Source of the DNA: Afipia sp.
Lineage (GTDB): Bacteria > Pseudomonadota > Alphaproteobacteria > Rhizobiales > Xanthobacteraceae
Reading direction: 5' to 3'
Length of the DNA: 35,114 nt
Assembly (NCBI GenBank): GCA_017308495.1
Contig: JAFKES010000084.1
Coordinates: 1-35,114 of the forward strand
Part shown: piece by piece, positions 6,877-16,546 of the stretch
Position numbering within the stretch: position 1 is the first letter of the stretch
Layout: every line of letters begins with the position of its first letter
Position numbers and translations under genes: made by a program
Notes under the pieces: generated by a model
The model's input: only the letters and a program-made list of their open reading frames with translations
What the model was told of the DNA's origin: nothing
Database searches by the model: none

Positions 6877-7883
6877 CGGTTCACCACCGCGAACAGGCCG
6901 CGCGGCCGCCACATCAGGATCGCGACCATCAACAGGATGTTGGACATGAGAGCGAGCTTGGGAACGAGAAAACCGCCGTAGTTCGCCACCATGGCGACAA
7001 GGATGGAGCCGATGAAGCAGCCGCCGATCGATCCCAGGCCGCCGATGATGATGACGATGAAAATCAGGATCATCATGTCGGCGCCCATGCCACCATAAAT
7101 CTGCTCGCGATAGAGCGCCCACATCACGCCGCCCAGTCCGGCCAGCGCCGCGCCCACCATGAAGACGCCGAGGAACAGGCGGCGGATGCCGTATCCCAGC
7201 GCTTCTACCATCTCTCTGTTCTCGACTCCGGCCCGGATCAGAAGGCCGATCTTGGTGCGGTTGAGAACCGCGAAGATGGCGAAAAAGATCACAAGTCCGA
7301 TGGCCATGGCGAAAAGGCGATATTTCGCGATGGCGATGTCTCCGATGATGAAGGAGCCTCGCAGCGCTGTCGGTAGCGGGATGGGGATCTGCGTCGGCCC
7401 CCAGAACACGAACAGCAGTTGTTCGACCACGACGAGGCCGCCGGTGGTGATGAGAATCTGCTTCAGGTGATTGCCGTAAACCGGCAGGATCAGCACGCGC
7501 TCGAACACGGCGCCAAGCAGGGCCGCGGCTGCCATCGCCAGCAGTGCGGCCGGCGCCAGCGCGGCCAGATTGAGCCAGAGGGAATCGGCCTGCAGCCATA
7601 CGGCCATCGGGATCAGCACCAGCGTGGCGATATAGGCGCCGGCGGTGATGAAGGCTCCGTGGCCGAAGTTCAGGACATCCATCAGCCCGAAAACCAGGGT
7701 GAGGCCCGAGGCCATCATGAAGATCATCATGCCCATGGCGAGGCTCGCCACGGTGAGTGTGACCCAGGACGATGCCGAGCCGACCAGGGGAAGCATCAAA
7801 AGGCTGAGCGCCACCGGCAACAGCGCCGGAATGTAGTCTCTCGACTGACCGGGAAGCGGCTCGCTTTCAGTGATGTTGGTCAC
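6873..7883 (-). CDS. livH: Branched-chain amino acid-type ABC transporter permease LivH
   Basis: A 336-residue membrane permease of the LivH family. It shows 'SGLTLVFGLMDVLNFGHGAFITAGAYIA', the family's hallmark near the N-terminus, and the ATPase-contact region 'IRAGVENREMVEALGYGIRRLF', then 'GGLGSIGGCFIGSILVAMV'. The N-terminus carries an extra hydrophilic stretch of about 17 residues before the first helix. The start is GTG at 7883, overlapping the TGA of livF as GTGA, while its own TGA overlaps the ATG of livM. It should pair with LivM to form the translocation pore. Confidence 0.93.
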   Translation of the reverse strand: MTNITESEPLPGQSRDYIPALLPVALSLLMLPLVGSASSWVTLTVASLAMGMMIFMMASGLTLVFGLMDVLNFGHGAFITAGAYIATLVLIPMAVWLQADSLWLNLAALAPAALLAMAAAALLGAVFERVLILPVYGNHLKQILITTGGLVVVEQLLFVFWGPTQIPIPLPTALRGSFIIGDIAIAKYRLFAMAIGLVIFFAIFAVLNRTKIGLLIRAGVENREMVEALGYGIRRLFLGVFMVGAALAGLGGVMWALYREQIYGGMGADMMILIFIVIIIGGLGSIGGCFIGSILVAMVANYGGFLVPKLALMSNILLMVAILMWRPRGLFAVVNR

Positions 7884-8602
7884 GTATGCACCTCAAAGCT
7901 CAGTCCCAGCAGGCGTTCCTGCAGCGGCCGGTCGCTGACGAGTTCTGCCATCTGGCCGTGATGGACGATCTTCCCGTTGTCCATCACGGCGACAGCGTCG
8001 CCGATTTCCTTGGCCACGAAGACGTTTTGCTCGACCAGCAACGTGGTGACGCCCTGCCGCCTGATCTCGCGCAGACAATCCACAAGGGCGAGCACGATGG
8101 CGGGGGCGAGACCTTTGGTGGGTTCGTCGATCAGCAGAAGCTTGCGGGGCTCGACGATGGCCCGGGCGATGGCCAGCATCTGCTTCTGTCCGCCGGAGAG
8201 CGAGCCGGCCCGCGACAGCCAGAACTTCCGCAGCGCAGGAAAGAAGCCGAAAATCCATTGCAGCCTGTCGTCGTCGAGCGGTCCCGAACGCGCCGCGAGA
8301 ATGAGGTTCTCCTTGATCGTGAGATCGGAGAAGACGGCCATGTTTTCCGGGACGTAACCGACGCCGAGCGAGGCGATGGCGGGTGTGGTCAGGGTGTCGA
8401 TCCGTCGTGAATCCAGCGTGATTTGGCCGGAGGCGCAGCGCCAGAGGCCCATCACGGTTCGCAGCGTCGTGGTTTTGCCGGCCCCGTTGCGCCCAAGCAG
8501 CATGGTCACCTTGCCCGGCGGCACGTGAAGGTCCACGCCATGCAGGATGTGATAACGCCCGATATTGGTGTGGACATTGTCCAGTTGCAGCGTGCTCGTC
8601 AT
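7880..8602 (-). CDS. livF: ABC transporter ATP-binding protein LivF
   Basis: A 240-residue ATPase. Walker A is 'GRNGAGKTT', the signature 'LSGGQKQM', Walker B 'LLLIDEPTKGLAP' and the switch segment 'TLLVEQNV', the 'EPTKGLAP' form being typical of LivF/UrtE proteins. The start is ATG at 8602, forming an ATGA overlap with the end of livG. The frame stays open upstream of this point, but that part reads as the complement-frame shadow of livG. It drives import together with LivG. Confidence 0.93.
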   Translation of the reverse strand: MTSTLQLDNVHTNIGRYHILHGVDLHVPPGKVTMLLGRNGAGKTTTLRTVMGLWRCASGQITLDSRRIDTLTTPAIASLGVGYVPENMAVFSDLTIKENLILAARSGPLDDDRLQWIFGFFPALRKFWLSRAGSLSGGQKQMLAIARAIVEPRKLLLIDEPTKGLAPAIVLALVDCLREIRRQGVTTLLVEQNVFVAKEIGDAVAVMDNGKIVHHGQMAELVSDRPLQERLLGLSFEVHT

Positions 8603-9366
8603 GGGGCGCCCCGGTCCGGCGCCACGCCGAGATAGGCTTCCTGTACGATCGGCGAGGCGATGACGTCGGCCGGAGGACCGTCGGCGACGAGGCGGCCGTT
8701 GTGCAGAACGATGATGCGATCGGCCAGCGAGCGGACCACGTCCATCTTGTGCTCCACCAGCAGGATGATCTTGGAGCGATCGCCCTTCAGCTTTTCGATG
8801 AGTTTCAGCACCACCGGAACCTCGTCCACGCTCATGCCGGCAGTCGGTTCGTCGAACATGAAAACGTTCGGCGCCAGCGACATCATCAGCGCGACTTCCA
8901 GCTTGCGCTGGTCGCCGTGGGACAACGAGGCGGCCAGCGCCTCGCGCCGGCCCAGCAGCGATGTACTCTCCAGAACAGCGTCGGCCTTTTCGATCAGGTC
9001 TTTTCGCGCCGTCCATGGGCGCAGCATCTCGTAGTGGACGCCGGCCGCGGCCTGAACCGCAAGCCTGACATTCTCCGCCACCGACAGGTTCGGGAACAGG
9101 TTGGTGAGCTGGAAGGCCCGGCCGATGCCCGCGCGCGTGCGCATCGGCGCGGACATTTGGGTGATGTCGGCTTCATCGAGCAGCACCGTGCCCCGGGTGG
9201 GACGAAGCTGGCCGGAGATCAGATTGAAGTATGTTGTCTTTCCGGCGCCGTTGGGGCCGACAATGGCGGTCAGCTCCCCCGGATGGAACGTACAACTGAC
9301 GGAATCGACGGCCAAATGGCCGCCGAACCGAATGCTCAGATCGCGCGTTTCCAGCTTTCCAGCCAT
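8599..9366 (-). CDS. livG: ABC transporter ATP-binding protein LivG
   Basis: A 255-residue ATPase of the LivG family. It has Walker A 'GPNGAGKTT', the LivG-type segment 'GIGRAFQLTNLFPNLSVAENV', a signature region 'LSHGDQRKLEVAL' (LSHGDQR in place of LSGGQ, common in this family), Walker B 'NVFMFDEPTAGMS' and the H-loop histidine in 'LLVEHKMD'. The start is ATG 9366, 25 bp after the binding-protein gene. The last codons overlap the livF start as ATGA. Confidence 0.93.
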   Translation of the reverse strand: MAGKLETRDLSIRFGGHLAVDSVSCTFHPGELTAIVGPNGAGKTTYFNLISGQLRPTRGTVLLDEADITQMSAPMRTRAGIGRAFQLTNLFPNLSVAENVRLAVQAAAGVHYEMLRPWTARKDLIEKADAVLESTSLLGRREALAASLSHGDQRKLEVALMMSLAPNVFMFDEPTAGMSVDEVPVVLKLIEKLKGDRSKIILLVEHKMDVVRSLADRIIVLHNGRLVADGPPADVIASPIVQEAYLGVAPDRGAP

Positions 9367-9391
9367 GGAGGATGCCGACCGATAAAGCTGT

Positions 9392-10573
9392 CTATCGCTT
9401 GTTGCGGATGGGGATGTCCATGTCCTTGATCTGCAACTCGCGGACCAGCTCGTTGACGGCCCAAGGCACGTTGGGATCGATCTTCACCCGGAAGTGATAC
9501 ATGGATTGCAACGCCTGATGGTCTTCCTTGCGAAAAACCATCTTCCCTTTGGGGGTGTCGAATTCCATCCCCTCCATGGTGGCGATCAGCTTTTCCGTGT
9601 CGGTCGATTTGGCGTTCTTGACCGCGGTGATGATGGCGGAGGCCGCCGCAAAGCCGCCGGGCGTGAAGAAATCCGGGGGGGTCTTGTAGCGCTTGGTGTG
9701 CTCCGCGATCAGCCAGTCGTTGATCGGGTTTTTGGGAATGCCGTAATAATAATAGGTGGCTCCCTCCATCCCGGGCAGTCGCTTGAAGGCCACGAGATCC
9801 GCCAGCGGCGCGCCGCCGGTGGAGATTTCGATATTGTACCGCCCCGGATTCATGTCCTGCAATTTGGTCAGCGGATCGCCGCCGCCGGCCCAGATCACCC
9901 AGATCATTTTGCGGCCGGGCTTGTCTTTCAGTGCGTCGAACAGTCTTTGGCCGACGGCCGTGAAGTCCGTCGTCGAAGCCGGCACGTATTCCTCGGCGGC
10001 CAGCGTCGCCCCGGTCTTCGACAGTGCTTCCCTGAAGGCTGCGACGCCGTCCCGGCCGAACGCGTAATCCTGCGCCAGCGTCGCCACGGTCACTCCCGGC
10101 TTGCCGATCGCAACCGCGTTCGAGATGGCATCCTGCGAGGAGTTGCGGCCGGTGCGGAAGATGTAGCGATTCCACTTTTCGCCGGTGATCGAATCCGCGA
10201 CCGCCGGCTCGACGATCAGGATTTTCTTGTTTTCTTCCGCGACGGGCAGCATCGCCAGCGCGGCGGCGGATGATGTGGTGCCGATGGCGAAATCGACCTT
10301 GTCATCCTGATAGGCCTCGGCGAGAGCGGCTTTGGCCAAGTCCGGCTTGCCCTGATCGTCCTTGGTGATCAGCACGATCTTGCGGCCGTCCACCATCATC
10401 GTATTGTTGGTGAGATATTCGAGGCCCAGTCTCACGCCGGCCTCGGTCTGCCTTGCATAGGATTCCAGCGGCCCTGTTTTGCCGTGAATGAGGGCGATCT
10501 TCAGATCATCGGCCCAACTTGCCGACGAAATCATGCTCGCTGCAAGACAGCAGGTCGCGAGTAGCTTCTTCAT
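9392..10573 (-). CDS. HAAT-type ABC transporter substrate-binding protein
   Basis: A 393-residue periplasmic binding protein of the branched-chain amino acid (Leu/Ile/Val-binding) superfamily. The signal peptide 'MKKLLATCCLAASM..SASWA' is likely cleaved near residue 21. The mature part opens 'DDLKIALIHGKTGPLESYARQTEAGVRLGLEYL', typical of the Peripla_BP_6 domain. It lacks the acidic and glycine pattern that would name a specific ligand; amino acids, amides, urea or aromatic acids are all handled by relatives. The ATG at 10573 follows AGGAGGAAACGG in the minus strand, a strong ribosome binding site. It is the first gene of the importer operon, divergent from the LOG gene. Confidence 0.92.
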   Translation of the reverse strand: MKKLLATCCLAASMISSASWADDLKIALIHGKTGPLESYARQTEAGVRLGLEYLTNNTMMVDGRKIVLITKDDQGKPDLAKAALAEAYQDDKVDFAIGTTSSAAALAMLPVAEENKKILIVEPAVADSITGEKWNRYIFRTGRNSSQDAISNAVAIGKPGVTVATLAQDYAFGRDGVAAFREALSKTGATLAAEEYVPASTTDFTAVGQRLFDALKDKPGRKMIWVIWAGGGDPLTKLQDMNPGRYNIEISTGGAPLADLVAFKRLPGMEGATYYYYGIPKNPINDWLIAEHTKRYKTPPDFFTPGGFAAASAIITAVKNAKSTDTEKLIATMEGMEFDTPKGKMVFRKEDHQALQSMYHFRVKIDPNVPWAVNELVRELQIKDMDIPIRNKR

Positions 10574-11099
10574 TCCGTTTCCTCCTGGTTCGTCCTCTTG
10601 AAGAATGAGGCTCGTCGTTTCTCGCCGGGGGGCTTCGGCCGCCAAATGGCTACCATCAGTCGCCGCCCCCGGGGCGCTGGTTTGCTCTGCGGGACGGCAA
10701 ATCGCTTGCGCCGATCCCGGTTCGAATGAATATCCCCTCCGGCCGCGGAAGCTGGGTTCGCCATCCTGCCGCGATGGGTGCCCGCCTTTGTGGCCGTTGT
10801 CTTTGCGGGGCGGTCTTGCGCCCACAATTTTCCCCGCCAAGGCTGAATCCCTATCAGAGGCAAGTGCGTATACGAGTGCACAGCAGAAGAAAATCCGCAA
10901 TAGGTATCCTCTGCCTCCGGAGGGGGAATGCCCATTCGATTGTGGTTTGCAATTTATTGCTGGGATGGAGCCACGGAAGATTCTGTCATAAAGGCGTTAT
11001 GGCCGGATCCGGGCCATAAGCGGCGCGGCCGTCGTGTGGCGGTGGGGCCAGCAGCGATGTGTTATAAGGCGTGTCGCCTGTGCCGGCCCCGGAGACATC
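10574..11099. promoter_or_regulatory. Divergent intergenic region between importer operon and LOG gene
   Basis: 526 bp without a convincing gene. It must hold the promoters of the importer operon (leftward) and of the LOG gene (rightward). The left half is GC-rich (a CGCCCC-C-GGGGCG palindrome at 10664-10676); the right half is richer in AT around 10860-10960. A perfect inverted repeat is listed separately at 10997-11019. I could not place -35/-10 boxes with confidence; a TATAAG at 11063-11068 is a weak -10 candidate for the LOG gene. Confidence 0.4.
10997..11019. repeat. 8-bp perfect inverted repeat, possible operator
   Basis: TTATGGCC (10997-11004) and GGCCATAA (11012-11019) are perfect complements around a 7-base spacer that contains a BamHI-like GGATCC. 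The dyad lies about 80 bp before the ATG of the LOG gene, in the shared intergenic region. There is no U-tract, so an operator is more likely than a terminator. The binding protein is unknown. Confidence 0.45.
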
Positions 11100-11921
11100 A
11101 TGAACCAGAACAATACGACCGTTCCGAAAAGTTACCTGCTCGCGGTGGAGGATACCGATTTCCTGCTGCGTGACGAAATGCGGTCGATCCGCTTCGCGCT
11201 GGAATATTCGAAGGCCGAACTGGCGCTGAGGGACTGGGGCATCCGCTCGACGATTATCGTTTTCGGCGGCGCCCGCATCCCGTCTCCCGAACAGGCCGAG
11301 GCGGCCGCGACGGCGGCGCAGAGCCCAAAGGACAGGCAGCTCGCGGAGCAACTGAAATCCAAGTCCGCCTATTATGAGATGGCTCGGGAATTCGGACGGA
11401 TCGCCTCCGAGCGCGGCGGCGCATTTTCACCCCGTCATCGCTGGCGGGACAATGTGATCGCCACCGGCGGCGGCCCCGGGATCATGGAAGCCGCCAATCG
11501 CGGCGCGGCCGATGTCAACGCGCCGAGCATCGGATTCAATATCTCGCTGCCGCACGAGCAGAACCCCAATCCTTACATCACGCCGGAGCTCACCTTCCGC
11601 TTTCATTATTTCGCGATGCGTAAAATGCACCTCGCGATGCGGGCGAACGCGCTCGCCGTCTTTCCCGGCGGCTTTGGTACGCTCGACGAATTGTTCGAAA
11701 TGCTGACGCTGCAACAGACCCGGAAAGCGCCGCCCGCACCGATCGTTCTGTTCGGCAAATCCTATTGGAGCAGGATCATCAATTTCGAGGCGCTTGTCGA
11801 AGACCATGCGATTGCTCCGCAGGACCTCGATCTGTTCGAGTTCGTGGACACCGCCGAAGAGGGGTGGGCTTCGTTGCTGCGCCGTGGCTTGAAAGCACCG
11901 TCTGATCAGGCCATGCCTTGA
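11100..11921 (+). CDS. LOG family protein (TIGR00730-type)
   Basis: A 273-residue Rossmann-fold protein of the LOG ('lonely guy') family, long mis-annotated as lysine decarboxylase. The nucleotide-binding motif 'GGGPGIMEAANRGA' is at residues 123-136 and the catalytic 'PGGFGTLDE' at 189-197. Characterised members are phosphoribohydrolases that release cytokinin bases or hydrolyse nucleotide 5'-monophosphates. The protein has an N-terminal extension of about 100 residues relative to short LOGs, as in the larger bacterial group. The start is placed at ATG 11100 with GGAG five bases upstream. It points away from the importer operon and precedes the dehydratase gene by 120 bp. The physiological substrate here is not known. 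Confidence 0.9.
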   Translation: MNQNNTTVPKSYLLAVEDTDFLLRDEMRSIRFALEYSKAELALRDWGIRSTIIVFGGARIPSPEQAEAAATAAQSPKDRQLAEQLKSKSAYYEMAREFGRIASERGGAFSPRHRWRDNVIATGGGPGIMEAANRGAADVNAPSIGFNISLPHEQNPNPYITPELTFRFHYFAMRKMHLAMRANALAVFPGGFGTLDELFEMLTLQQTRKAPPAPIVLFGKSYWSRIINFEALVEDHAIAPQDLDLFEFVDTAEEGWASLLRRGLKAPSDQAMP

Positions 11922-12041
11922 GGGGGATCTGCCGGGCGTCAGTGCCATCGGTCTCTGGTTGAAAACCTCATCTTCCGCGCCGTTGCCTGCAACACTGTGC
12001 AAAAATGGCAGGATAAACATGAGCATCGCCAAGAGGCCATT

Positions 12042-13781
<1,740 letters not shown>

Positions 13782-13958
13782 CCACCCCGCACGCAAGATC
13801 TGGCCTGCCCGGTGCGATCCCGGCCGTGATCCGCGCCAGAAAGGTCTTGTCAATCCGGAGCGGTGGACCGATCATTTAAAACACCGCGACGGTCGATGGT
13901 GCGTTTGCATCGCAGTGCGGCTCGGGATTTGATCATCGTTATCGTCGGCGGACAGGTC

Positions 13959-15422
13959 ATGGATAAGCCTCGTTACAGCAATTTCGACCAAGGCTATTTT
14001 GAATCGCTTTCGAATACCCGTCGGGGAGGGCTGCACAACTTCGTGGAGCCGCGCTCGTCCCGCAAGGAGCGGTTCGAAATGGGCAAGGCCCTTCGCCATG
14101 AGGTTCCTCGAAGCGCGCATGCGGTATGGCGGCCGGGCAAGAAGCGCGTCGATCCGATGAGTATCCTCAAGAAGCAGAACGCGACGCGCGTGCCGAAATT
14201 GGTGCCGCTTCGCAATGCACGCATGCTGGGTTCGCCTTTTAGCTTCCTGCGCGGCGGGGCGGCGATCATGGCGGCGGACCTGTCGCTCACGCCGAGCACC
14301 GGCGTTCTGGTTGCAGCCTGTGGCGACATGCATGTCGCCAATTTCGGCGCTTTCGGTTCGGCGGAACGGAAGCTGATCTTCGCTATCAATGATTTCGACG
14401 AGGTCTATCCCGGCCCCTGGGAATGGGATCTCAAGCGGCTGGCGGCAAGCGCCGCCGTGGCCGTCAGCTTCATGGGCGGCGACCGCGTCGAGGCCGAGGA
14501 CGCGGCGCAGCGGGCGGTATCGTCGTATCGTGAGCACATCCGTCGCTATGCGGACATGCCGTTTCTCGAGGTGTGGTACGACAGGATCGAGGACGAACCG
14601 ATCCTCGAGGCCGCGCCGCCGGATGTGCGTCGGCGTATCGAGACGGTGATCGGAAAGGCACGGACGAAGGGGCACCTGCGTACGCTGGACAAGCTGACCG
14701 AGACGGTTGCCGGTCAATCCCGGATCGCCGAGGACATTCCGCTGATCGTGCGCGAGACGCATCGCGACGACGGTGCGCCGATGGCCGGAGTGATCGATTC
14801 GGTGATCCGCAGCTACTTTCATTCGCTTCCCGACGACCGCAGGCGGCTATTGTCGCGCTATCGCATCGTCGATGTGGCGCGCAAGGTGGTCGGTGTCGGC
14901 AGCGTCGGCACCAGTTGCTGGGTGGCCTATATGCAGGGGCTCGATGAGAACGATCCGCTGTTCCTTCAGGTCAAGGAGGCGCTGCCGTCCGTGCTGGCGC
15001 CGTATTCACCGGTCCGTCTGCCGTTCGACAATCAGGGACGCCGTGTCGTCGCGGGACAGCGATTGACCCAGGGCTCCCCGGATATTTTCCTGGGCTGGGG
15101 CGAATCCGAGGGCGGGCGGCATGTCTATGTGCGCCAGCTCGCGGACATGAAAGGGGGCATTCAGATCGTCGCCGATGACAAGGAGCAGCGCGAGCGCTTT
15201 CCTCTTTACTGCGGGCTCTGCGGCTGGGCGCTGGCGTTGGCTCATGCCAAGTCGGGCGACGCGGCGATGATCGCTGGCTATGCCGGCAAAAGCGCTGCGC
15301 TGGACGAGGCCATAGGTCAGTTTGCGCTCGCCTATCTGCGTCAGACCGAAAAGGACTATGCGGCAATGGCGGCCTTGCGTCGCGCCGGGCGCATCGCTGT
15401 CGATACTTCCGTTCCTACCTGA
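13959..15422 (+). CDS. DUF2252 family protein
   Basis: A 487-residue DUF2252 protein. The hallmark blocks are 'FSFLRGGAAIMAADL', 'GDMHVANFGAF' (from residue 122) and 'INDFDEVYPGPWEWDLKRLA' (NDFDE at 144-148). The GDxHxxNF and DFD motifs resemble the catalytic loop and metal-binding Asp of kinase-like phosphotransferases, so an atypical kinase activity is often suspected but not proven. In-frame GTG 13863 and ATG 13896 lie upstream, but ATG 13959 is preferred: homologues begin shortly before 'YFESLSNTRRGG' and a purine-rich GGACAGG precedes it. No substrate can be named. Confidence 0.85.
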   Translation: MDKPRYSNFDQGYFESLSNTRRGGLHNFVEPRSSRKERFEMGKALRHEVPRSAHAVWRPGKKRVDPMSILKKQNATRVPKLVPLRNARMLGSPFSFLRGGAAIMAADLSLTPSTGVLVAACGDMHVANFGAFGSAERKLIFAINDFDEVYPGPWEWDLKRLAASAAVAVSFMGGDRVEAEDAAQRAVSSYREHIRRYADMPFLEVWYDRIEDEPILEAAPPDVRRRIETVIGKARTKGHLRTLDKLTETVAGQSRIAEDIPLIVRETHRDDGAPMAGVIDSVIRSYFHSLPDDRRRLLSRYRIVDVARKVVGVGSVGTSCWVAYMQGLDENDPLFLQVKEALPSVLAPYSPVRLPFDNQGRRVVAGQRLTQGSPDIFLGWGESEGGRHVYVRQLADMKGGIQIVADDKEQRERFPLYCGLCGWALALAHAKSGDAAMIAGYAGKSAALDEAIGQFALAYLRQTEKDYAAMAALRRAGRIAVDTSVPT

Positions 15423-15668
15423 TCCGGATGAGCCGATCATCCCGGCGAACGCGGACGCGCGCTTCGCCGGTGGCGCACGATAGCCTTGCGGCAGATGGCC
15501 GCGGCCTGTCGGCCGGTCATGCGCCGATGCTGCATGGTGGGATTGTACTTGAAATCCGATCGATCCGGTATGTGGCGCGAGGCCGGTTCGGATTTGATGC
15601 AAATCAAGATGGCGATGCTTCCCGCAAGGCATGAGAAAGGAGTGAAAGGAAGAAAAGGAGTTTCGATC

Positions 15669-16055
15669 ATGGTCGACATGAAGGATCTGACACCCAGCTT
15701 CCGGCACGTGCGGCTGCTGCTCGCGCGTGAGAAAGGTCACCCGGAGGGCGAGCAGGACGAAGGCTACGATTTGCTCGTGCCGCTCGATGGCGATAGCCGT
15801 CTCGATCCCCATGAATGGAAAACCCATCAGGCCGTATGCCGTGTGCGCCGCTTCGACAGGCATGGCGATGTCAAGATCGGACGTCTGCGGCGCAAGCCCG
15901 GCGGCCAGTGGTATTTCGATTACGAAGAAGGTGACAGCGATGACGAAATCGGGTTCCGCCTCGGCGAGGAACGTTTCATCACCGGAGAATATGTGTCGAT
16001 CCAGCAGGGATCGGCCTTCCATCCCTATCGCGTCGTCCGCGTCGAAAGGCCGTAA
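15669..16055 (+). CDS. Conserved small alphaproteobacterial protein, unknown function
   Basis: A 128-residue soluble protein. It starts at ATG 15669 with AAGGAG eight bases upstream; an in-frame ATG three codons later is possible. The sequence 'FRHVRLLLAREKGHPEG', 'GYDLLVPL', 'KPGGQWYFDYEEGD', 'DDEIGFRLGEERFI' and 'GEYVSI' looks like a family I recall as common and well conserved in Hyphomicrobiales, without known function. It is acidic in the middle and has one cysteine. It lies between the DUF2252 gene and a YdcH gene, all on the plus strand. No domain of known activity is visible. Confidence 0.8.
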   Translation: MVDMKDLTPSFRHVRLLLAREKGHPEGEQDEGYDLLVPLDGDSRLDPHEWKTHQAVCRVRRFDRHGDVKIGRLRRKPGGQWYFDYEEGDSDDEIGFRLGEERFITGEYVSIQQGSAFHPYRVVRVERP

Positions 16056-16190
16056 CCGTCTCCACTCTTCGGCACCATGACCCCGCCATCATCCGGCTGC
16101 AGATGGTGATTACGACAGTCAGGATGTCTCATTCTATCTCCCTCTCGTGCGGTGGCCGATGCCATCGCGAAACAACCAAGGAAACTACAA

Positions 16191-16430
16191 TTGTCCAACA
16201 CCCCTCACACGCTTCGCGACGAATTCCCCGACCAGATGGACAAGATCCATGCCCTCAAGGTGAGCAATCCAGAGTTCGCGCGTGTTCTTGAAAAATACGA
16301 CGAGGTCAATGATCAGATTCACCGGGCGGAAACCCGCATCGATTCCATCAGCGAACAGGCCGAGGAAACCCTGCGCAAGCAGCGTCTGGTTTTGAAGGAC
16401 ACGATCGCTGCGGCCCTGAGCGCGGCGTGA
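16191..16430 (+). CDS. YdcH/DUF465 family small coiled-coil protein
   Basis: A 79-residue, highly charged helical protein of the YdcH/DUF465 family. The pattern 'TPHTLRDEFPDQMDKIHALK', then 'FARVLEKYDEVNDQIHRAE' and the closing 'LRKQRLVLKDTIAAAL' is typical. A TTG start at 16191 is chosen because the family N-terminus begins just before 'TPHxL' and AAGGAA lies seven bases upstream; the frame is open to a GTG at 16152, which would add 13 atypical residues. The function of the family is unknown. The gene faces the 3' end of the polysaccharide operon. Confidence 0.85.
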   Translation: MSNTPHTLRDEFPDQMDKIHALKVSNPEFARVLEKYDEVNDQIHRAETRIDSISEQAEETLRKQRLVLKDTIAAALSAA

Positions 16431-16444
16431 GGCGGATTTGACCG

Positions 16445-16494
16445 AGGGCAGCGGCACAGCTTCCATAAACAATATGGAAAAGCGCCGCTGCTCT
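16445..16494. terminator. Long two-part hairpin between convergent genes
   Basis: The outer stem pairs 16445-16455 with 16484-16494 (11 bp with one G-U; core GCAGCGGC/GCCGCTGC). The inner stem pairs TTCCAT (16461-16466) with ATGGAA (16474-16479) around a 7-base loop. It lies downstream of both the YdcH gene (ends 16430) and the flippase gene (ends 16547). No strong U-tract follows on either strand, so it is a transcript-stabilising or bidirectional terminator structure by position. Confidence 0.55.
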
Positions 16495-16546
16495 GTTTGA
16501 CGCTGCCCGGCAAGAGTGGTGCTGGCCGCCAGTGTTGGTGTTTCCG

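Noticed and set aside
5788-7599. A 603-codon open frame that could be read as a fused LivH-LivM permease
   Set aside because: The first 240 codons are an arginine-rich out-of-frame reading of livH. The true LivM starts at ATG 6876, in an ATGA overlap with the livH stop.
7880-9016. A 378-codon frame extending LivF upstream
   Set aside because: The extension is an out-of-frame reading of livG without domain similarity. The LivF N-terminus begins at ATG 8602.
10664-10676. CGCCCC-C-GGGGCG palindrome
   Set aside because: A single-base loop cannot form a hairpin as such, and runs of this kind are expected by chance in GC-rich DNA.
10720-10745. A GGTTCGAAT stretch that resembles the T-arm of a tRNA
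   Set aside because: The following bases do not complete the T-stem, and no acceptor stem or anticodon arm pairs around it.
9392-10900. A 502-codon frame extending the binding protein upstream by about 110 residues
   Set aside because: The signal peptide and the ribosome binding site both place the start at 10573. The upstream part is hydrophilic and unlike any leader.
10605-10991. A 128-codon plus-strand frame in the divergent spacer
   Set aside because: No ribosome binding site, no recognisable domain and a composition unlike genes here. Treated as non-coding.
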